From assembly GCF_029962835.1 (NCBI RefSeq), contig NC_080587.1:55767528-55831527 (forward strand): DNA of 64,000 nt. Reading direction: 5' to 3'. Of this stretch, positions 46,856-58,500 are shown one piece after another. The first letter of the stretch is position 1; the number at the start of each line of letters is the position of its first letter. Made by a program: the position numbers and the translations under genes. The notes under the pieces are model-generated. The model was not told the DNA's origin and ran no database searches. It worked only from the letters and a program-made list of their open reading frames with translations. The stretch comes from Magnolia sinica (taxonomy: Eukaryota > Streptophyta > Magnoliopsida > Magnoliales > Magnoliaceae).

Positions 46856-49800
46856 TGTAACGCCCTGAAATTCGGGGGTCGAGCATAACTCGGCTCCCGA
46901 GTTCCAAAACATCACTTATGCAACATAATTAATGAGAGATGTATGTTGACTGTATTAGTACATAAAACGGGATAGATTAAGCCAAAACGCAGATATGATT
47001 CAAGGGTAAGTGAATAAAGCAAGCGGAAGACTTATAGTAAAATATGTGTACAAGTGTAAGTCCCGAATTACATATACAACCAGATCGTGTAAAAGTGTTA
47101 TTTATCAAAATTTATAAGTACAAGTTACATCATTTCGAGTTCCCAAAAATAGTAATCCCATAGATCCCGCGCAATGCACGAGGCTCGCTAGAACCCGTCA
47201 AAAAGCATATAGGAGAAGGCGGCCTCGTCGTCATCCGGCTCGCTCGCCTCGGGCGTCACATCCACATCTCGAACATCGGGGCCTAAGAGCAGTCCGGTGG
47301 GTGTGAAACACCGCCCGAAACGTGGGAGTGAGTGATCAACTCGGTGGAACAATAAGGCCTGGTTAACATGCTTATCGATTCAATCAAACAAGAATGATAA
47401 AGCAGACAATTAAATAAATCCTAAGTACTCTTGTTAATGCAAGTATGAATGCAATATGATGCGTGCCCTCACGCGTACACCCTCGGCGTCTTCATCTTAC
47501 GTGACGCACGACATCGCCTCAAAGTGCGCCACATCCACAAGCACATGCAACTGCGGTGCATGGATAAGATTACCAAGATGTTGTTACTCCAACTCATACC
47601 GCAGGATTGGGAAGCTAACATACCTTCCTCATATCATCATCCAAACAGTGATCCATACTAGGGTCGCCAATCCTAGACATCTCATACGATCATATAGTTG
47701 AGGTCGTAGCAAAAGGGCTCGTCACCAATCAATGCACGCCTTTCATGCCCTTACTACCACGATCGGCTCATCACCTCAATGAGGTATCCAGGCATGCTCG
47801 AGGTCACTACAAAGGGCTCGTCACCAATCAATGTAGGCCGACAACACGAATATAGTGTCCCAAACCACCATAATCGGCCCACGAGTTTGGTTGCTCACTG
47901 GTCACTACGGGGAGGCTCATCACCCCACGTAGGCCGACAACTCGACCACGGTGTCCCATACCACCATGTCCGGCTCATGAGTCTTAGCGGATCGGTACCA
48001 TGGTTATTAGGATTTCACTGGTAAGTTCGGTACCCTAGATTCAAGCAGTAGCGTCCATACATGGTTAACATACATCGGACAATCGGGTTAGTTGACGAAC
48101 TCGACTAGCACGAGCGCACGTTGAATTGAACGACATAGAGTGCGCAAACACTCCGCGTGGCCAAACCACCGCCGCCAACTCTAATACGACTCGGGTTCGT
48201 CTAATGCGTCTCACGTGGCGAAAGCAATCTCAACCACGACCAAAGGGTCAATTACCGATTTCTTGGACTAAGGCATAGTCCCAAACATCCTACACTACGA
48301 CAGATATTCATATGGAATGTAAAACAGGAATGGAACAATAACTCAAATCATGTTACATACACATCTGAATAATATCAACTTAACATAAATGTAAGCATAG
48401 GAATGCTTGAATTTAAATAACTTGGAATGTAAATGCATAAGGAAATCATGCGCATCCATAGGAGTATTGAGAATCACTTCTCAACGCCTGCATTTAGTGT
48501 AATCAGTTACACTTAGGTCATTCATGCATTTCTACAAACACTTAGCATACAAGGAATAACATACATGACGTATGTTGGAATACATGCACTTAGACAATTC
48601 CTTTACCAAGGAGTTGTCATACATGCATCTAGCATACATACATGACCAATAATCATGGCAAGCACAAGTGCGTATTTTATACGTATACGGTACTTTATAA
48701 ATACACTTAGAATACACAAATCTCAATATAGCACATGCATATCGGAAAGCAATGTAAACATAACATTTGACATGTGAAATCTCATCCATAACAAGAATAA
48801 ATCACTAACCTGGGATTGAAAGCCTTGAAAACCATAACCTATACACTTAAAGTCCGCACCTTAAGCAAAGAAAGAACCGCCGAACTGATTTAGACGTTGC
48901 CTTCGTCAACGGCGCAAGAATACCCTAAAATAAGGATAGAAATGAGATACAACAACACCAAGTCTAATCTAAGCTCTAACACGGGTTAGGGTTAGGTTAA
49001 CTTACCCCAAAAGAACTCAGAATCGTCAGAGGAACGATTCAAAGTGAAGATTCAAAGGTGAAGAAGAACAAGGAAGAATCAAGATGATTCACCAACCAAT
49101 CTCTCTCACTAACTCTCTCTTTTCCACTCTCTCTCCAAGCTAGGGTTAGAGAAAATTCGTATGGAAATGAGAGCTAGGGTTTAAGGACTATATATAGGCC
49201 TTAAAATGATGGAACTAACCCGGGTCAAGGTATACTTAGGTAATAACCAAAGTACGCCTTTCTCGATCCAACGAAGCACTTCCGGTGGGCCTATAACCAC
49301 GAAAGGTCGGACTTAAGCTCACCGACCATGGATCTAGGTCAGGTGAGTTTTCATACCGCTCTTCAGATCGGCCGTGGCGGACCACACTCAATTCAACGGT
49401 CACGGAAACTCGATCGAGGTCCACAAGCACTAGGATATGCCCGGGCCAACATCCTGATCGGAGGGTGAAATTGGGTCAGAATCCAACGGTCAGATAGCTT
49501 AAAATCGTCGCGCAAGCGACACGACTCAGATTTCATAAAAAGCTTATTAAATTCCAACCGTTCTCACACTCTTCACTCCGAACTCAATCAAATCGACCCA
49601 GAACATCAGATCGACTTGATTTTTGAGGTGAAGACCAAGCCCAACTCAGTGACCGCAACAGCCTAAGATCATCGCCATCGGACTTTCGATGCGCGGTCTA
49701 GGTCCGATCCAGATCTTCCAAAAAATCCCCAGAACGACTGGATTTAGCGATGGATCCCAGATTTCAGAGTGATGTAGCGCTCACTAATCTGCACGTTTAG

Positions 49801-49921
49801 AGCCATGCAGATACAATTTAAAGTGATTGATGCGAATTTCACAAGCAATCAAGTAGAGCGCTAATTACCCCAAAAACAACTACTTAAGGAAAGATTAGCA
49901 CAAAATTCCAAGGTCGTTACA
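46856..49921 (-). repeat. 5' LTR of the chromovirus
   Basis: It has the same termini as 36766-39826 and drives element transcription leftwards. ORFs such as 47449-47701 and 49236-49430 inside the LTR carry no recognisable domain. Confidence 0.92.
49188..49197 (-). promoter_or_regulatory. TATA box in chromovirus 5' LTR
   Basis: CTATATATAG, identical in both LTRs, is the likely core promoter for the full-length element RNA. Confidence 0.6.
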
Positions 49922-49926
49922 TTATG

Positions 49927-50030
49927 GTAGATGAAAATTTTTTCTCTATATCATTTTCTTATTACATTTTCCTATATGATGATTCCACTTTTGTCAGCCA
50001 AGGCTTTATTACCCTCGGTCACCTTTTATA
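49927..50030 (-). repeat. 5' LTR of the Tat-like element, second part
   Basis: It continues the LTR after the chromovirus. GTCAGCCAAGGCTTTATTACC matches the left LTR near 2425-2450. It is interrupted again by the solo LTR at 50036. Confidence 0.65.
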
Positions 50031-50035
50031 CCTTA

Positions 50036-51155
50036 TGTAGAAAATCATTGGTTTTAAAAATAATAAAAATGAAAATTTAAATTTTTCAAAATTTCGGAAT
50101 TTTCCCACCAAAATACTTTTTGAATTTTTTGAATTAAAAAGTGCGGTGTGTGTGCTTTGTCCTACATCGAAAATGCAAAGAATAGTTTTGTGGTTTATAT
50201 GAGATGTTAAGAAGGGTATTCTTACTTGGAGCTTTTTAGAGGATATAAAACACGGGTTGCACATTCCAGTACGAAGCACTGGAACACACGCACGCACGCG
50301 CACGCTCGCACTCGGGCTCGGGCACGGGTACGAGCGTGGGCGAGGGCGTGGGCAATGAGGCAGTGTGGCTGTAGTGGCGCTAGATGGCGCACTTTGCATG
50401 TGCGCATCGTGTCGCAGAGTGGTCACTCCCTCGCGACCTTACGCGAACCGGAGCGACACGGTGCGACCTCGATGCAACGGGTCTAGTACGATAGGTTTGG
50501 TCAAAACCTTAGGGCGGTGTGGATCTGAAATGTTAGAAATGAGCCTGGGTTTTATAGGTGACTGAGAACGGTCGGATCTTAAATCCGAAAAGTCCAGTCG
50601 TTTTAAACGGATGGCTACCTTAAAAGCCACAACGGTCTGAAAACGGACGGGCCAGGATGATCCAATGGTCAGATCTATAGATCTAATGACCAGAAACGTC
50701 TGGTATTAATGGACAACAGTCAGAAACATTTTTCAAACGTTTTGGACCATTGAATACCACTCAGCAACGGGTCTAAACCTGAGGCCTATATAAACTGGAC
50801 CATTCCAGTCCGATTTCATCATCTCAACACACCATCTCTCCCATCAAATCAGTTACAGTCCATAGCTTCATTTTAGAATACTGTTATCATCTCCATCGTC
50901 TAAGTCTGCCAAAATAAATCTACTTGCGTTAAAACTGTTCCATAGTGGACCTATCATTATTGTTGCACGCTGGATCTAGATAAGGCTTGTCTTATCCTGG
51001 GAGCAATTCGCCTGTAACCCATCAGCAATTGATAAGGGGGCGAATCACGCTTTAAGGACAGCATATTTTATACATGATTCACCCTAGTGATAATTTTTAT
51101 TTTTCTATTTTTTTTTATATATATTTTCGGTGTATCTGAAAGAAATTTTCTAACA
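50036..51155 (+). mobile_element. solo copia-type LTR, 1.1 kb, TSD CCTTA
   Basis: The ends are TGTAGAAAAT and ATTTTCTAACA, a short inverted terminal repeat. CCTTA is at 50031-50035 and 51156-51160. TATATAAA at 50787-50794, followed by CATCATCTCAACACACC, looks like a plus-strand promoter and leader. AAGGACAGCATATT near the end recalls plant Ty1/copia LTRs. There is no coding sequence; the ORFs near 50019-50565 result from GC-rich alternating CACGC repeats. Confidence 0.85.
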
Positions 51156-51160
51156 CCTTA

Positions 51161-51500
51161 AACAGTTTGATGACTGCATTTCTTGCGTATCTACCCATTT
51201 CTTACATATCTACCACAACACTCCATAAATCATCCACTAACATGCAGAACTAGATTGTCAATCATCCACTAACACGTAGTAGGCAAAAACACTCCAAATC
51301 TTTGAAAATATTTTTATCCACTTACTGGTACTCGTGTAATGCTATATGTCCATTCCTACTGGCTTTCTCATAACATTGCGAGGACACTCGCTAACATTAT
51401 ACACGTGTCGAATCAGCTTCCCACCAGCTTTCTCATAATAGCGAGGACACTTGCTAACATTATACACGTGTCAAATCAGCTACCTTTTGACTAGTGGGCC
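51161..51500 (-). repeat. 5' LTR of the Tat-like element, last part (edge uncertain)
   Basis: TACCACAACACTCCATAAATC and AACTAGATT match the left LTR near 2500-2540. Towards the end the two LTRs diverge. About 60 bases are tandemly duplicated here: the units around 51362-51420 and 51421-51482 both contain GCTTTCTCATAA, GCGAGGACAC and TATACACGTGTC. Confidence 0.5.
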
Positions 51501-53194
51501 ATCTCAACAAGGTTACACTCGTCAAAGACCACAAATCCACACCTATGGGATTCCTTTTTCATACAAGCATGGTGGCCGATGTCTAATAATGTAATTTTGA
51601 GTCACAGACATCCATAACACATGGTGGAGGCCACTTATTGAAGCTTCGAATCTTGCACAAATACTATTTTGTGGCGTGTCTAATGCGTTTCTATTTGGAG
51701 GTTTGCTAGAATACATCCCCGTGTATTGCAATTCAATGTTATTCCAAACCGTGAAGGGTTTTTCTGGGGCATACCCTGTCATGGTGGGGACCATTATATA
51801 AACGGTTTCAGTCACCAAGTCACGGAAAAAGACCGCAATCCATGGCTAAAGTCCCAATGCATGGTATTCCAATACATATAGTATGTATTCTAGCAAACCT
51901 CTCCTTACAGTTCCGTAGTAGTTTCACAATATAATTTAAAAGGACAGTTTCCATAAACCAAATCTCACAAGCAGACGGAATTGTGGGCCTTCTATCAGCC
52001 AAAAGTATTACCACACATGGACCATGATTCGGTGATCTAGATCGTCATTCCAAAAATGCTTTACTAGCACGTGCAAACCCATCGAATCTTTCTTAGGTCG
52101 AATGAGGTCACTGCTGTATTTCCCCACAATCATACATATCTATGGGCCATTGATCAAAGGTCTATAATCTCTCAATCTAAAAGATTTTTCAAAAGGAGTT
52201 CCCCAGCACAAAAAGGCCCATCGGATCAACGGTCTGAATAACCACAAAATGGTCACGCATGTATACTTCCTGATAAGCAAGATCCCATCATTCCTGAAGG
52301 GTATACAGCAGGCATATACAAGAAACATGAGAGGAATTACATTTTAATAAATGGACAATAGTTTCCCTGGTACAGCCCAAGATCCAAACTGTCGGTCCGA
52401 TAAAACCTAATGTGGGCTGGTGACTCATCAGAAATCACCAAGAAATCCACATCCCAACCTTCAGATACTTGCCTTCCATCTATTTTGAACCTGGGGTGTA
52501 TTTTGTTCTGTTAACCATCTATTTATAAGCCACACGATATCAAAGGGTTGGGATCATGCAATCTAGAAACGTTTCCTTAGGGTCTTCCCATCTACAATGA
52601 GGGCCATCATATCCAACCGTTTGGTTCAATAGACCATAGGCCCCACATTACCTTAGGAAGCAAAATAAAAAAATAATTGCCAGAGAGCAGAATCATGTCA
52701 TTCAACTCATGTAATGAAATGATAAATACATGCACTAGAACTCTTCCATTTACCTCTTTTGCAGCAATCAGTAGAATTCCACCCTCAGCAGATAGCAGCC
52801 ATCCTCCCAGCCACCAAACGATGAGAATTACAGGCTGATGCACCCCTGCCAGTACCCATCAAGTTTGTATAAGCGTATATTGCATAACGCACTGCCAGAC
52901 AGGATTTCATATCCTACCACTTCTGTAGAAAAATGGATCCAGTGCGCACCTAGATCCGGCCATCCAAAGACCATGCAGGAATCCCAGCATTTTTCAATTA
53001 GGATTTCAAAGCCCCATTTCCAGATGTGCTGGAATCCCCACCCAGTCCTTTTGGGTGGTGTAAGTACGTGCAGTTTGATTCTCAGTGAGCGTTGAAGTCA
53101 GGCCCATGCATGACCCCCATATGCTTGGCTCGCCAATTATTCCATTCAAATTCCTCATATGCGACCAACGATCTGGATCCTGCAATCTTCGCTT
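51501..53194. other. host DNA downstream of the ALMT exon
   Basis: No gene is supported. The part close to 53194 should include the 3' untranslated region of the ALMT gene; I see no convincing AATAAA on the minus strand. An inverted repeat lies at 51692-51905 (separate entry). The short ORFs are not conserved. Confidence 0.5.
51692..51905. repeat. inverted repeat, about 215 bp
   Basis: GGAGGTTTGCTAGAATACAT at 51696-51715 is repeated in reverse complement at about 51884-51903, and the similarity continues inward for roughly 20 more imperfect bases. It looks like a small foldback element. No clear target duplication was seen. Confidence 0.5.
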
Positions 53195-53893
53195 TCAATC
53201 TTTGAATCTCAAGTACCGACTCAATCTGGTCCAAAATCCAACCGTCTCAGATGCCGGTTCCTCAACAGCCTCCTTAAATTTGGCCTTCTCACTCAACTCC
53301 TCAAAAGAATCAACAAGATTTTGAAGCCTTGCCACAAATTCAATCAAAAGCGAAGTGAATGTTGCCAAAGACAACGCACTTGCACTTTCGTAGGTTTTCG
53401 ATTCGTCTTCAGTGGGCACCGGATATAAATGAAACGACCTCCTTGCAGGCCATGATATCTGTGTTTCGAGCGTTGCTTCTTCAGAAGAACCAACGGGAGG
53501 GTGGGAGGAGTAAACACCCATGTTGGAGTTGCGGACATCCCAGCTCTTCGACAGCGGAACTGATCCCAAATTGAGCACAGTTTCGCTTAAGGACTTCAGC
53601 CCAAGGCGTTGTTTGTTATCATCATCCATCATATTGAGAACGTCATTAGTGTTTTCGATTATCTCAGCCCGATTCCCAATCTCCCAGCTCTCTGAGTTGA
53701 CAAGGAGATAAGATCGACGATCTATCTTCTTTTGTAGCTCTTCTGCTGCCTCATGGACCTGTAGGAGGATGTCTCCAGGACTCAATTTCTCCATAACCTT
53801 GACTTTGTTTCCCAGCTCCCGCAGAACTTTGGCGCCTTCATTGCCAACCCTCTGCATCTCACTGCTGAAAACGTGTCTCCTTTCAGCAGGAGC
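53195..53893 (-). CDS. ALMT-family anion channel, terminal exon (C-terminal domain)
   Basis: The exon is 232 codons plus stop, open throughout. It begins after a splice acceptor (ATATTGTAG on the minus strand, AG at 53894-53895). It encodes APAERRHVFSSEMQRVGNEG, then KVLRELGNKV, QKKIDRRSYLLVNSESWEI, YESASALSLATFTSLLIEF and VARLQNLVDSFEELSEKAKF. These are hallmark blocks of the cytosolic C-terminal half of aluminium-activated malate transporters (ALMT, vacuolar ALMT9/ALMT4-like members), which carry malate or other anions across the tonoplast or plasma membrane. The six-helix membrane half belongs in upstream exons, which are not visible up to 64000. They may lie beyond an intron loaded with retroelements, or be absent, in which case this is a partial copy. 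Which ALMT member it is cannot be decided. Confidence 0.85.
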   Translation of the reverse strand, partial: APAERRHVFSSEMQRVGNEGAKVLRELGNKVKVMEKLSPGDILLQVHEAAEELQKKIDRRSYLLVNSESWEIGNRAEIIENTNDVLNMMDDDNKQRLGLKSLSETVLNLGSVPLSKSWDVRNSNMGVYSSHPPVGSSEEATLETQISWPARRSFHLYPVPTEDESKTYESASALSLATFTSLLIEFVARLQNLVDSFEELSEKAKFKEAVEEPASETVGFWTRLSRYLRFKD

Positions 53894-56359
53894 CTACAAT
53901 ATATTTTCAATTTTAGAGAAGTAAATAAGATGGATATAAGTAAATTCCAGACATTGTAACAGATAATATCAACCGCAAGACGAGCAACATACACTTGTAT
54001 ATAACTGTATGTGTTCTCTCACTTAAAATAACAAGACACATTCGTTTTGTGCAAGTTGGAACTCTAAGTTCCTCCAGCATTCGTCACCCTATGGAGCCCA
54101 CATGCATAGTTGACTTGGATGACTAGAACTGTCTCTGTCCAGTTCCATTGTTGTTGGTACATGATCCAAAAATCACACCAAATGGATGATTCGGACAACT
54201 GATTAGTAACCTTCAAACAGATGGTTGAAGGGAGAAAAAAGAGTCAATGTCTATATTCAACTCCACTGATCGATGCTATGAATCATTTATTCATCAAGAT
54301 TCTTACACCACAGCTCATCCAAACCAACTCCGCATGTGGACCCTAAGGTGTGATGCATGTCGGAGGAGCATCAGTCATGACTCAAATGCAAAATGGACTC
54401 GTATGGGTATGTTTTAGATACATGTACATAGACATGGGTGAAAGAGTAATGATCATTCCTGCCAATGACCGGTTGATATTGAATGGCTATAAGCAGATGG
54501 ATATCCAATGCATATTGATACAGGAACCTATAACTCCCATGTCATTAATTGGGTTGCCCTTCCCACACTCAATATGCAGAAATATCATTTTAGAAAAAGG
54601 TAACTGAGAATATAAAATGCAGAAATATCATCATCATGATAGCCTTCTCCCAGCTATCTGGGGTTGGATTTGCGAATAATGTTCTCCCAGAATTCTCATG
54701 ATCACTTGGGCTTGGCATAAGTTTCACAACCAGCTGCCCTCCTGACATCAATCCTCCTTTAACATGGATTGGGGACTGGCTGGTGCATCGCTACCAGCAG
54801 AATTTAATCAAATACTACAAAATTATTCGTCGAAAAAGATAAATCAATCAGTTCTGCAATACTAAAGAAAGATCAAGAAGTTCAGCTTGCTAGAATTACT
54901 GAGTTGAGCACTCACAAGATCTCTTAACAAACGAGTAAGAGCAATTAAGAAGGGCACCTCAGACCTGCATGTCATGGTTTCTGTTCTGAAGATGAAGGTA
55001 TTTTAAAACCAATCACTCTTAGTTTGGAGAATATCATCATTTACCAACCTTGAATGTTCATTTCAGCTTACAGCTTCTCCATAAGCTACAAAAAGATAAG
55101 GAAGGCGGCAAAAAGTTGTTTCCAAGGTCAATAAATTTTTCTTCCTTGGTCTTTTTTGTGGTTAAAACTGGTGACTATGTTGTGTATTTGTGAGGACATT
55201 TGTCATTCTCCATTCATAATAGGTTGGTTGAACCTTTGTAACCCTTAAGAGGAGTTCTGGATTTTCCTTTCCACTTGTATCTTAGAGCTTTGATAAGCCC
55301 ACATGCATGTACAGGTCAGCAAATGCACACACCACCACATATGCCAGTGTGGCAGACAGGTGATCCAACCCATCCATCATTTGACTACTAGTATGTAGAT
55401 TCCATGTCCCATGAATCAGGCCCGTCCACTAGTCAGGTGGCCCACAAGGAACTGAACAAAATATATGGTTGTGAAAAATCAGGGAAAGTTTTCTAACCCA
55501 TCAACTTTTTTCTAATATCATGGCATCATGGCACGCCTGCTGAGTGAACCACCTTTATATTTAAGTAGTGGCATCTACACAGGTCCACATGATGGGTGGC
55601 TTGGATATTTCATGCAGCGTTTCAAATGGTGAATGGCATATAGTATAGTGGTATAGTGTTCACCCCTCTAAAGCATAAGGCTTAAGCTACATAGGGTGTA
55701 TCATAAACTAGATGGTACTTCCAGATTTTTAATTTAGGCTGTACTTGGTTGCGCAAAATATCATGAAATTTTATTATATTTATCACCAAATTAGTCTGAT
55801 TATAATGAAATTTAATGACATTTGATGCAACCTAACACAGCCTAAAATAATAGGAAAATAGGCAAAGAACCAAAGACTAACTGTAAAGGTAAAGAAAGAA
55901 CAACCGAATTAATTTGATATTATTACTTATTAGTGAAAAATAACTTGTTGTGTAAGCTACAAAGCATGTATACCATAGGGTATGTAGCATGTAGTGTATG
56001 CAAAATTAGCATGTAACATAGACTACACATGAGTTCCGCTATTTTTATGAGCTACGTGGCATTAAGGGTAAGCTACGCTGTGCAACACAATGTAAGCTAC
56101 ACGCTATATGGTGAAGCTATTTAAAACATTGATTTCCCAGGTGGCGTAATGCATTGGCATAGGCATTAGCTGACTAGTACACTCGCATGAGCTTAGCAAA
56201 GCACTGTATCATATTAGTCATGTGACCTTGATGAGTACGGCTTCTCCAAAACTCTTTACTTGACATTGAACCAGAGCACACAACCTAAGACCTTGAGTAA
56301 TCAAAGCATCTATACTACCGGGAAACTTTGACCATCCATCAAGATACATGGCTTCATCT
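53894..56359. other. probable ALMT intron or flanking DNA
   Basis: The sequence next to the exon is a plausible intron end. I searched the minus strand for the conserved penultimate-exon block and found none. The ORF at 54350-54607 has no recognisable domain. The stretch contains a Tourist-like MITE at 55737-55842 and a cluster of GTAAGCTAC motifs at about 55940-56105. Confidence 0.45.
55737..55842. mobile_element. Tourist-like MITE, 106 bp
   Basis: The ends GGCTGTACTTGGTTGCGCAA and (inward from the right) GGCTGTGTTAGGTTGCATCA form a long imperfect inverted repeat that continues for about 45 bases, so almost the whole element is one hairpin. The GGCTGTGTTTGGTTGC-type terminus is typical of PIF/Harbinger-related Tourist MITEs. 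The flanks (TTA left, TAA right) are compatible with, but do not prove, a 3-bp duplication. Confidence 0.65.
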
Positions 56360-57242
56360 TGATGCAAGACGGGATAGCCTAAACTATAATGATGTGAAAG
56401 AATTAATAAACCGATTATTAGAGTATAACAAAATATAAATTATTACCAATCTATCATAAATCTAAAGAAATCAAGTAATCAACTATGCTCAAATTCAAGG
56501 CCACATCACAATCCCTAGAGAGTTTTGGGGGTGGTCGGGATGAGGTTTGGGAGAAAACAAAAGAAAAGAAAGAAAATTAAGAGGGGGAAGAAGAGAAAAG
56601 TGAAGAAAAAAGATACCTTGAAGAGAATAAAAAAAGAGAGAAGATAGTTTGAATCACTACATGACTTCACACCAAACTCCAATCACAAGAGGAATTTTGC
56701 TCCAAAACAAGGCAAGAAGAAAATTTCATTCAATAGCCAATAAAGCCCTAGGTTTCACACGTCTAAGCCTTATATGCTCTATTTGGGGTGTTTTTACAAA
56801 AAAGCTCTTAATACTATAAAATGTCCAAAACACCCATAATATCAACTAAATCATAAAATAAATCAAAATAATTGAACTAACTAAACAAATAACTAAAACT
56901 AATCTCCAATATGAGTCAACGATCAAGACGACCCAACAATCAAAATCGTCCAACGGTCAAGATGGCCCAACGTGCAAAATCCAACAGTCCGATAGATGTA
57001 TCCAATGGATCCAACAATCCAATACTTTCAACTAAGTAGCCCACATGCATCTTCCCAATGTGGGGTCTTCAAAGATGCACAATCATGCATGTGAAGTCTT
57101 TAACGTGGCTAGGAACTCGAATTGGGTCCATTGGGCTCCATGTCATGATAACTTAGCCATAAAGAAACTAGGGCAGCTCTCTGCCTCTGATAAACTCTAA
57201 AAAGTTTGAGAAACTCTAAAAGGTGGTCAGATGTCCTCATCA
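56360..57242 (-). repeat. 3' LTR of the Reina-like element
   Basis: It is bounded by TGATGCAAG and ATGTCCTCATCA, 883 bp. Directly to the right the minus strand reads AGCCGATGGGAGT, a polypurine-like tract. Purine-rich at 56540-56640. Confidence 0.7.
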
Positions 57243-57407
57243 ACTCCCATCGGCTGAGAAGAGTTCACCTCTAGCAAAATAAAACTACGATAACGCTCTA
57301 GAAGATCTGAGTCTGGTCTCTGAAGCTCGGTTTCTGTAATCTACATACTGTCTGACTCTGGCTTGTTGTTCCACTTGATGAGATATTTCTAAAAACCTCA
57401 ATATCTA

Positions 57408-58500
57408 TTAAAAACCATTGGTAGGTATGGATGGTAAAGGAGGTAAAGGTTGGGAAGGTTGGTCGGGTAAGAGCCACAAGTCATGAGGCAAGTTGGGAGC
57501 ACCACCATCTAGGCCAATGTGAGGGTCGGAAGAAAGGCCAGTGGGTGGAGTTGTTGGACCCTTAAAAGACACAAGATCTTCTACATTGCATGTTGAACTA
57601 ATTCCCATGTTAGGTGGAAGATCTACAACATACGCATTGGAACCTAATCTTTTCAATATTTTACAAGGTCATGCACTACGGGCTTGTAATTTCTTCACGG
57701 CCCCTTACAGATATTGTTCTAGCCTTATTTAAACCATCACATAATCTCCTAATTATAATTCTTTAAACCAACGATGAGAGTCAACAAATATTTTGTACTT
57801 TTCATTGCTCACAGTAATTTGTTTCTTAATTTCAATATGCAAGTCATGAATATGTCGTGCAAATGCATCTGCAAACTCTGAAGGTCTATGGGAGACTAAC
57901 ATGGAAATGAGATTTATAGGCTTCCTAGGCTTGTAACCTTGCACTACCTCAAAAGGACTAATGTCTATCAACCTATTGACTGAACTATTATATGAAAACT
58001 CTGCAACTGGAAAAATTGTCTCCCAAGTCCTAATATGTTCGCCCACAAGACATCGTAATAGGTTACCTAAGCTTCAATTGACCACCTCCATTTGATCGTC
58101 AGTTTGAGGATGGTATGCTGATGAGAACTAAAGTCTCGTATCCATCATGTGTCAAAGTGTCTTCTAAAAATAACTCATGAATCTTACATCTCTATCAAAC
58201 ACAACGGCTTTTGGCAAACCAAGCAAGCGAACCACCTCTGCATGGAAAAGCTTGGTAATGTTGGTGGCATCAAACATTTTGAAACATGTGAGAAAATGGG
58301 CCATTTTCGAGAAACAATCCACCACCACAAAGATGGAATCGTGCTTTCTAATCGCCTTGGGTAGCCTAAGCACGAAATCCATACTAATACATTGCTATGG
58401 AGCGTGTGGCACTAGTAAGGGCCTATATAATCCAGTATTCTTCCTTTTTTGCTTTGCCAGTTGACAAGTAATACATTGCCCGATGATTTTGACCATGTCT
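57408..58500 (-). pseudogene. Reina-like integrase
   Basis: Read leftwards from 58500, the finger CITCQLAK comes first, then MDFVLRLP and [16 protein letters not shown] with the first catalytic aspartate, and [15 protein letters not shown] with the second. FSYNSSVNRLIDISPFEVV and GYKPRKPINL follow. The end is KRLGSNAYVVDLPPNMGI and a proline-rich tail. Frames break at about 58050-58160 and 57660-57750. Confidence 0.8.

Larger units (their letters stand above)
36766..49921 (-). mobile_element. complete Ty3/gypsy chromovirus (Tekay/Del-like), 13.2 kb, TSD TTATG
   Basis: Two near-identical direct LTRs of about 3.06 kb (36766-39826 and 46856-49921) flank a 7.0-kb interior. TTATG stands on both sides (36761-36765, 49922-49926). 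On the minus strand the order is: 5' LTR, primer-binding site, leader, extra ORF, gag, protease, RT, RNase H, integrase, chromodomain-like tail, polypurine tract, 3' LTR. The tail sequence (KVLWSHHGVEEATWE) points to the Tekay/Del branch of chromoviruses. It is the youngest full element in the window, yet its ORFs have many single-base frame breaks. It sits inside the 5' LTR of the older Tat-like element. Confidence 0.92.

Noticed and set aside
50274..50350. Alternating CACGC/GCGTG sequence as a possible Z-DNA or regulatory site
   Set aside because: Interesting composition, but it lies within a solo LTR without further support and is explained by low complexity.
54350..54607. An 85-residue ORF near the ALMT exon, considered as an upstream exon
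   Set aside because: It is on the wrong strand and has no similarity to ALMT membrane segments.
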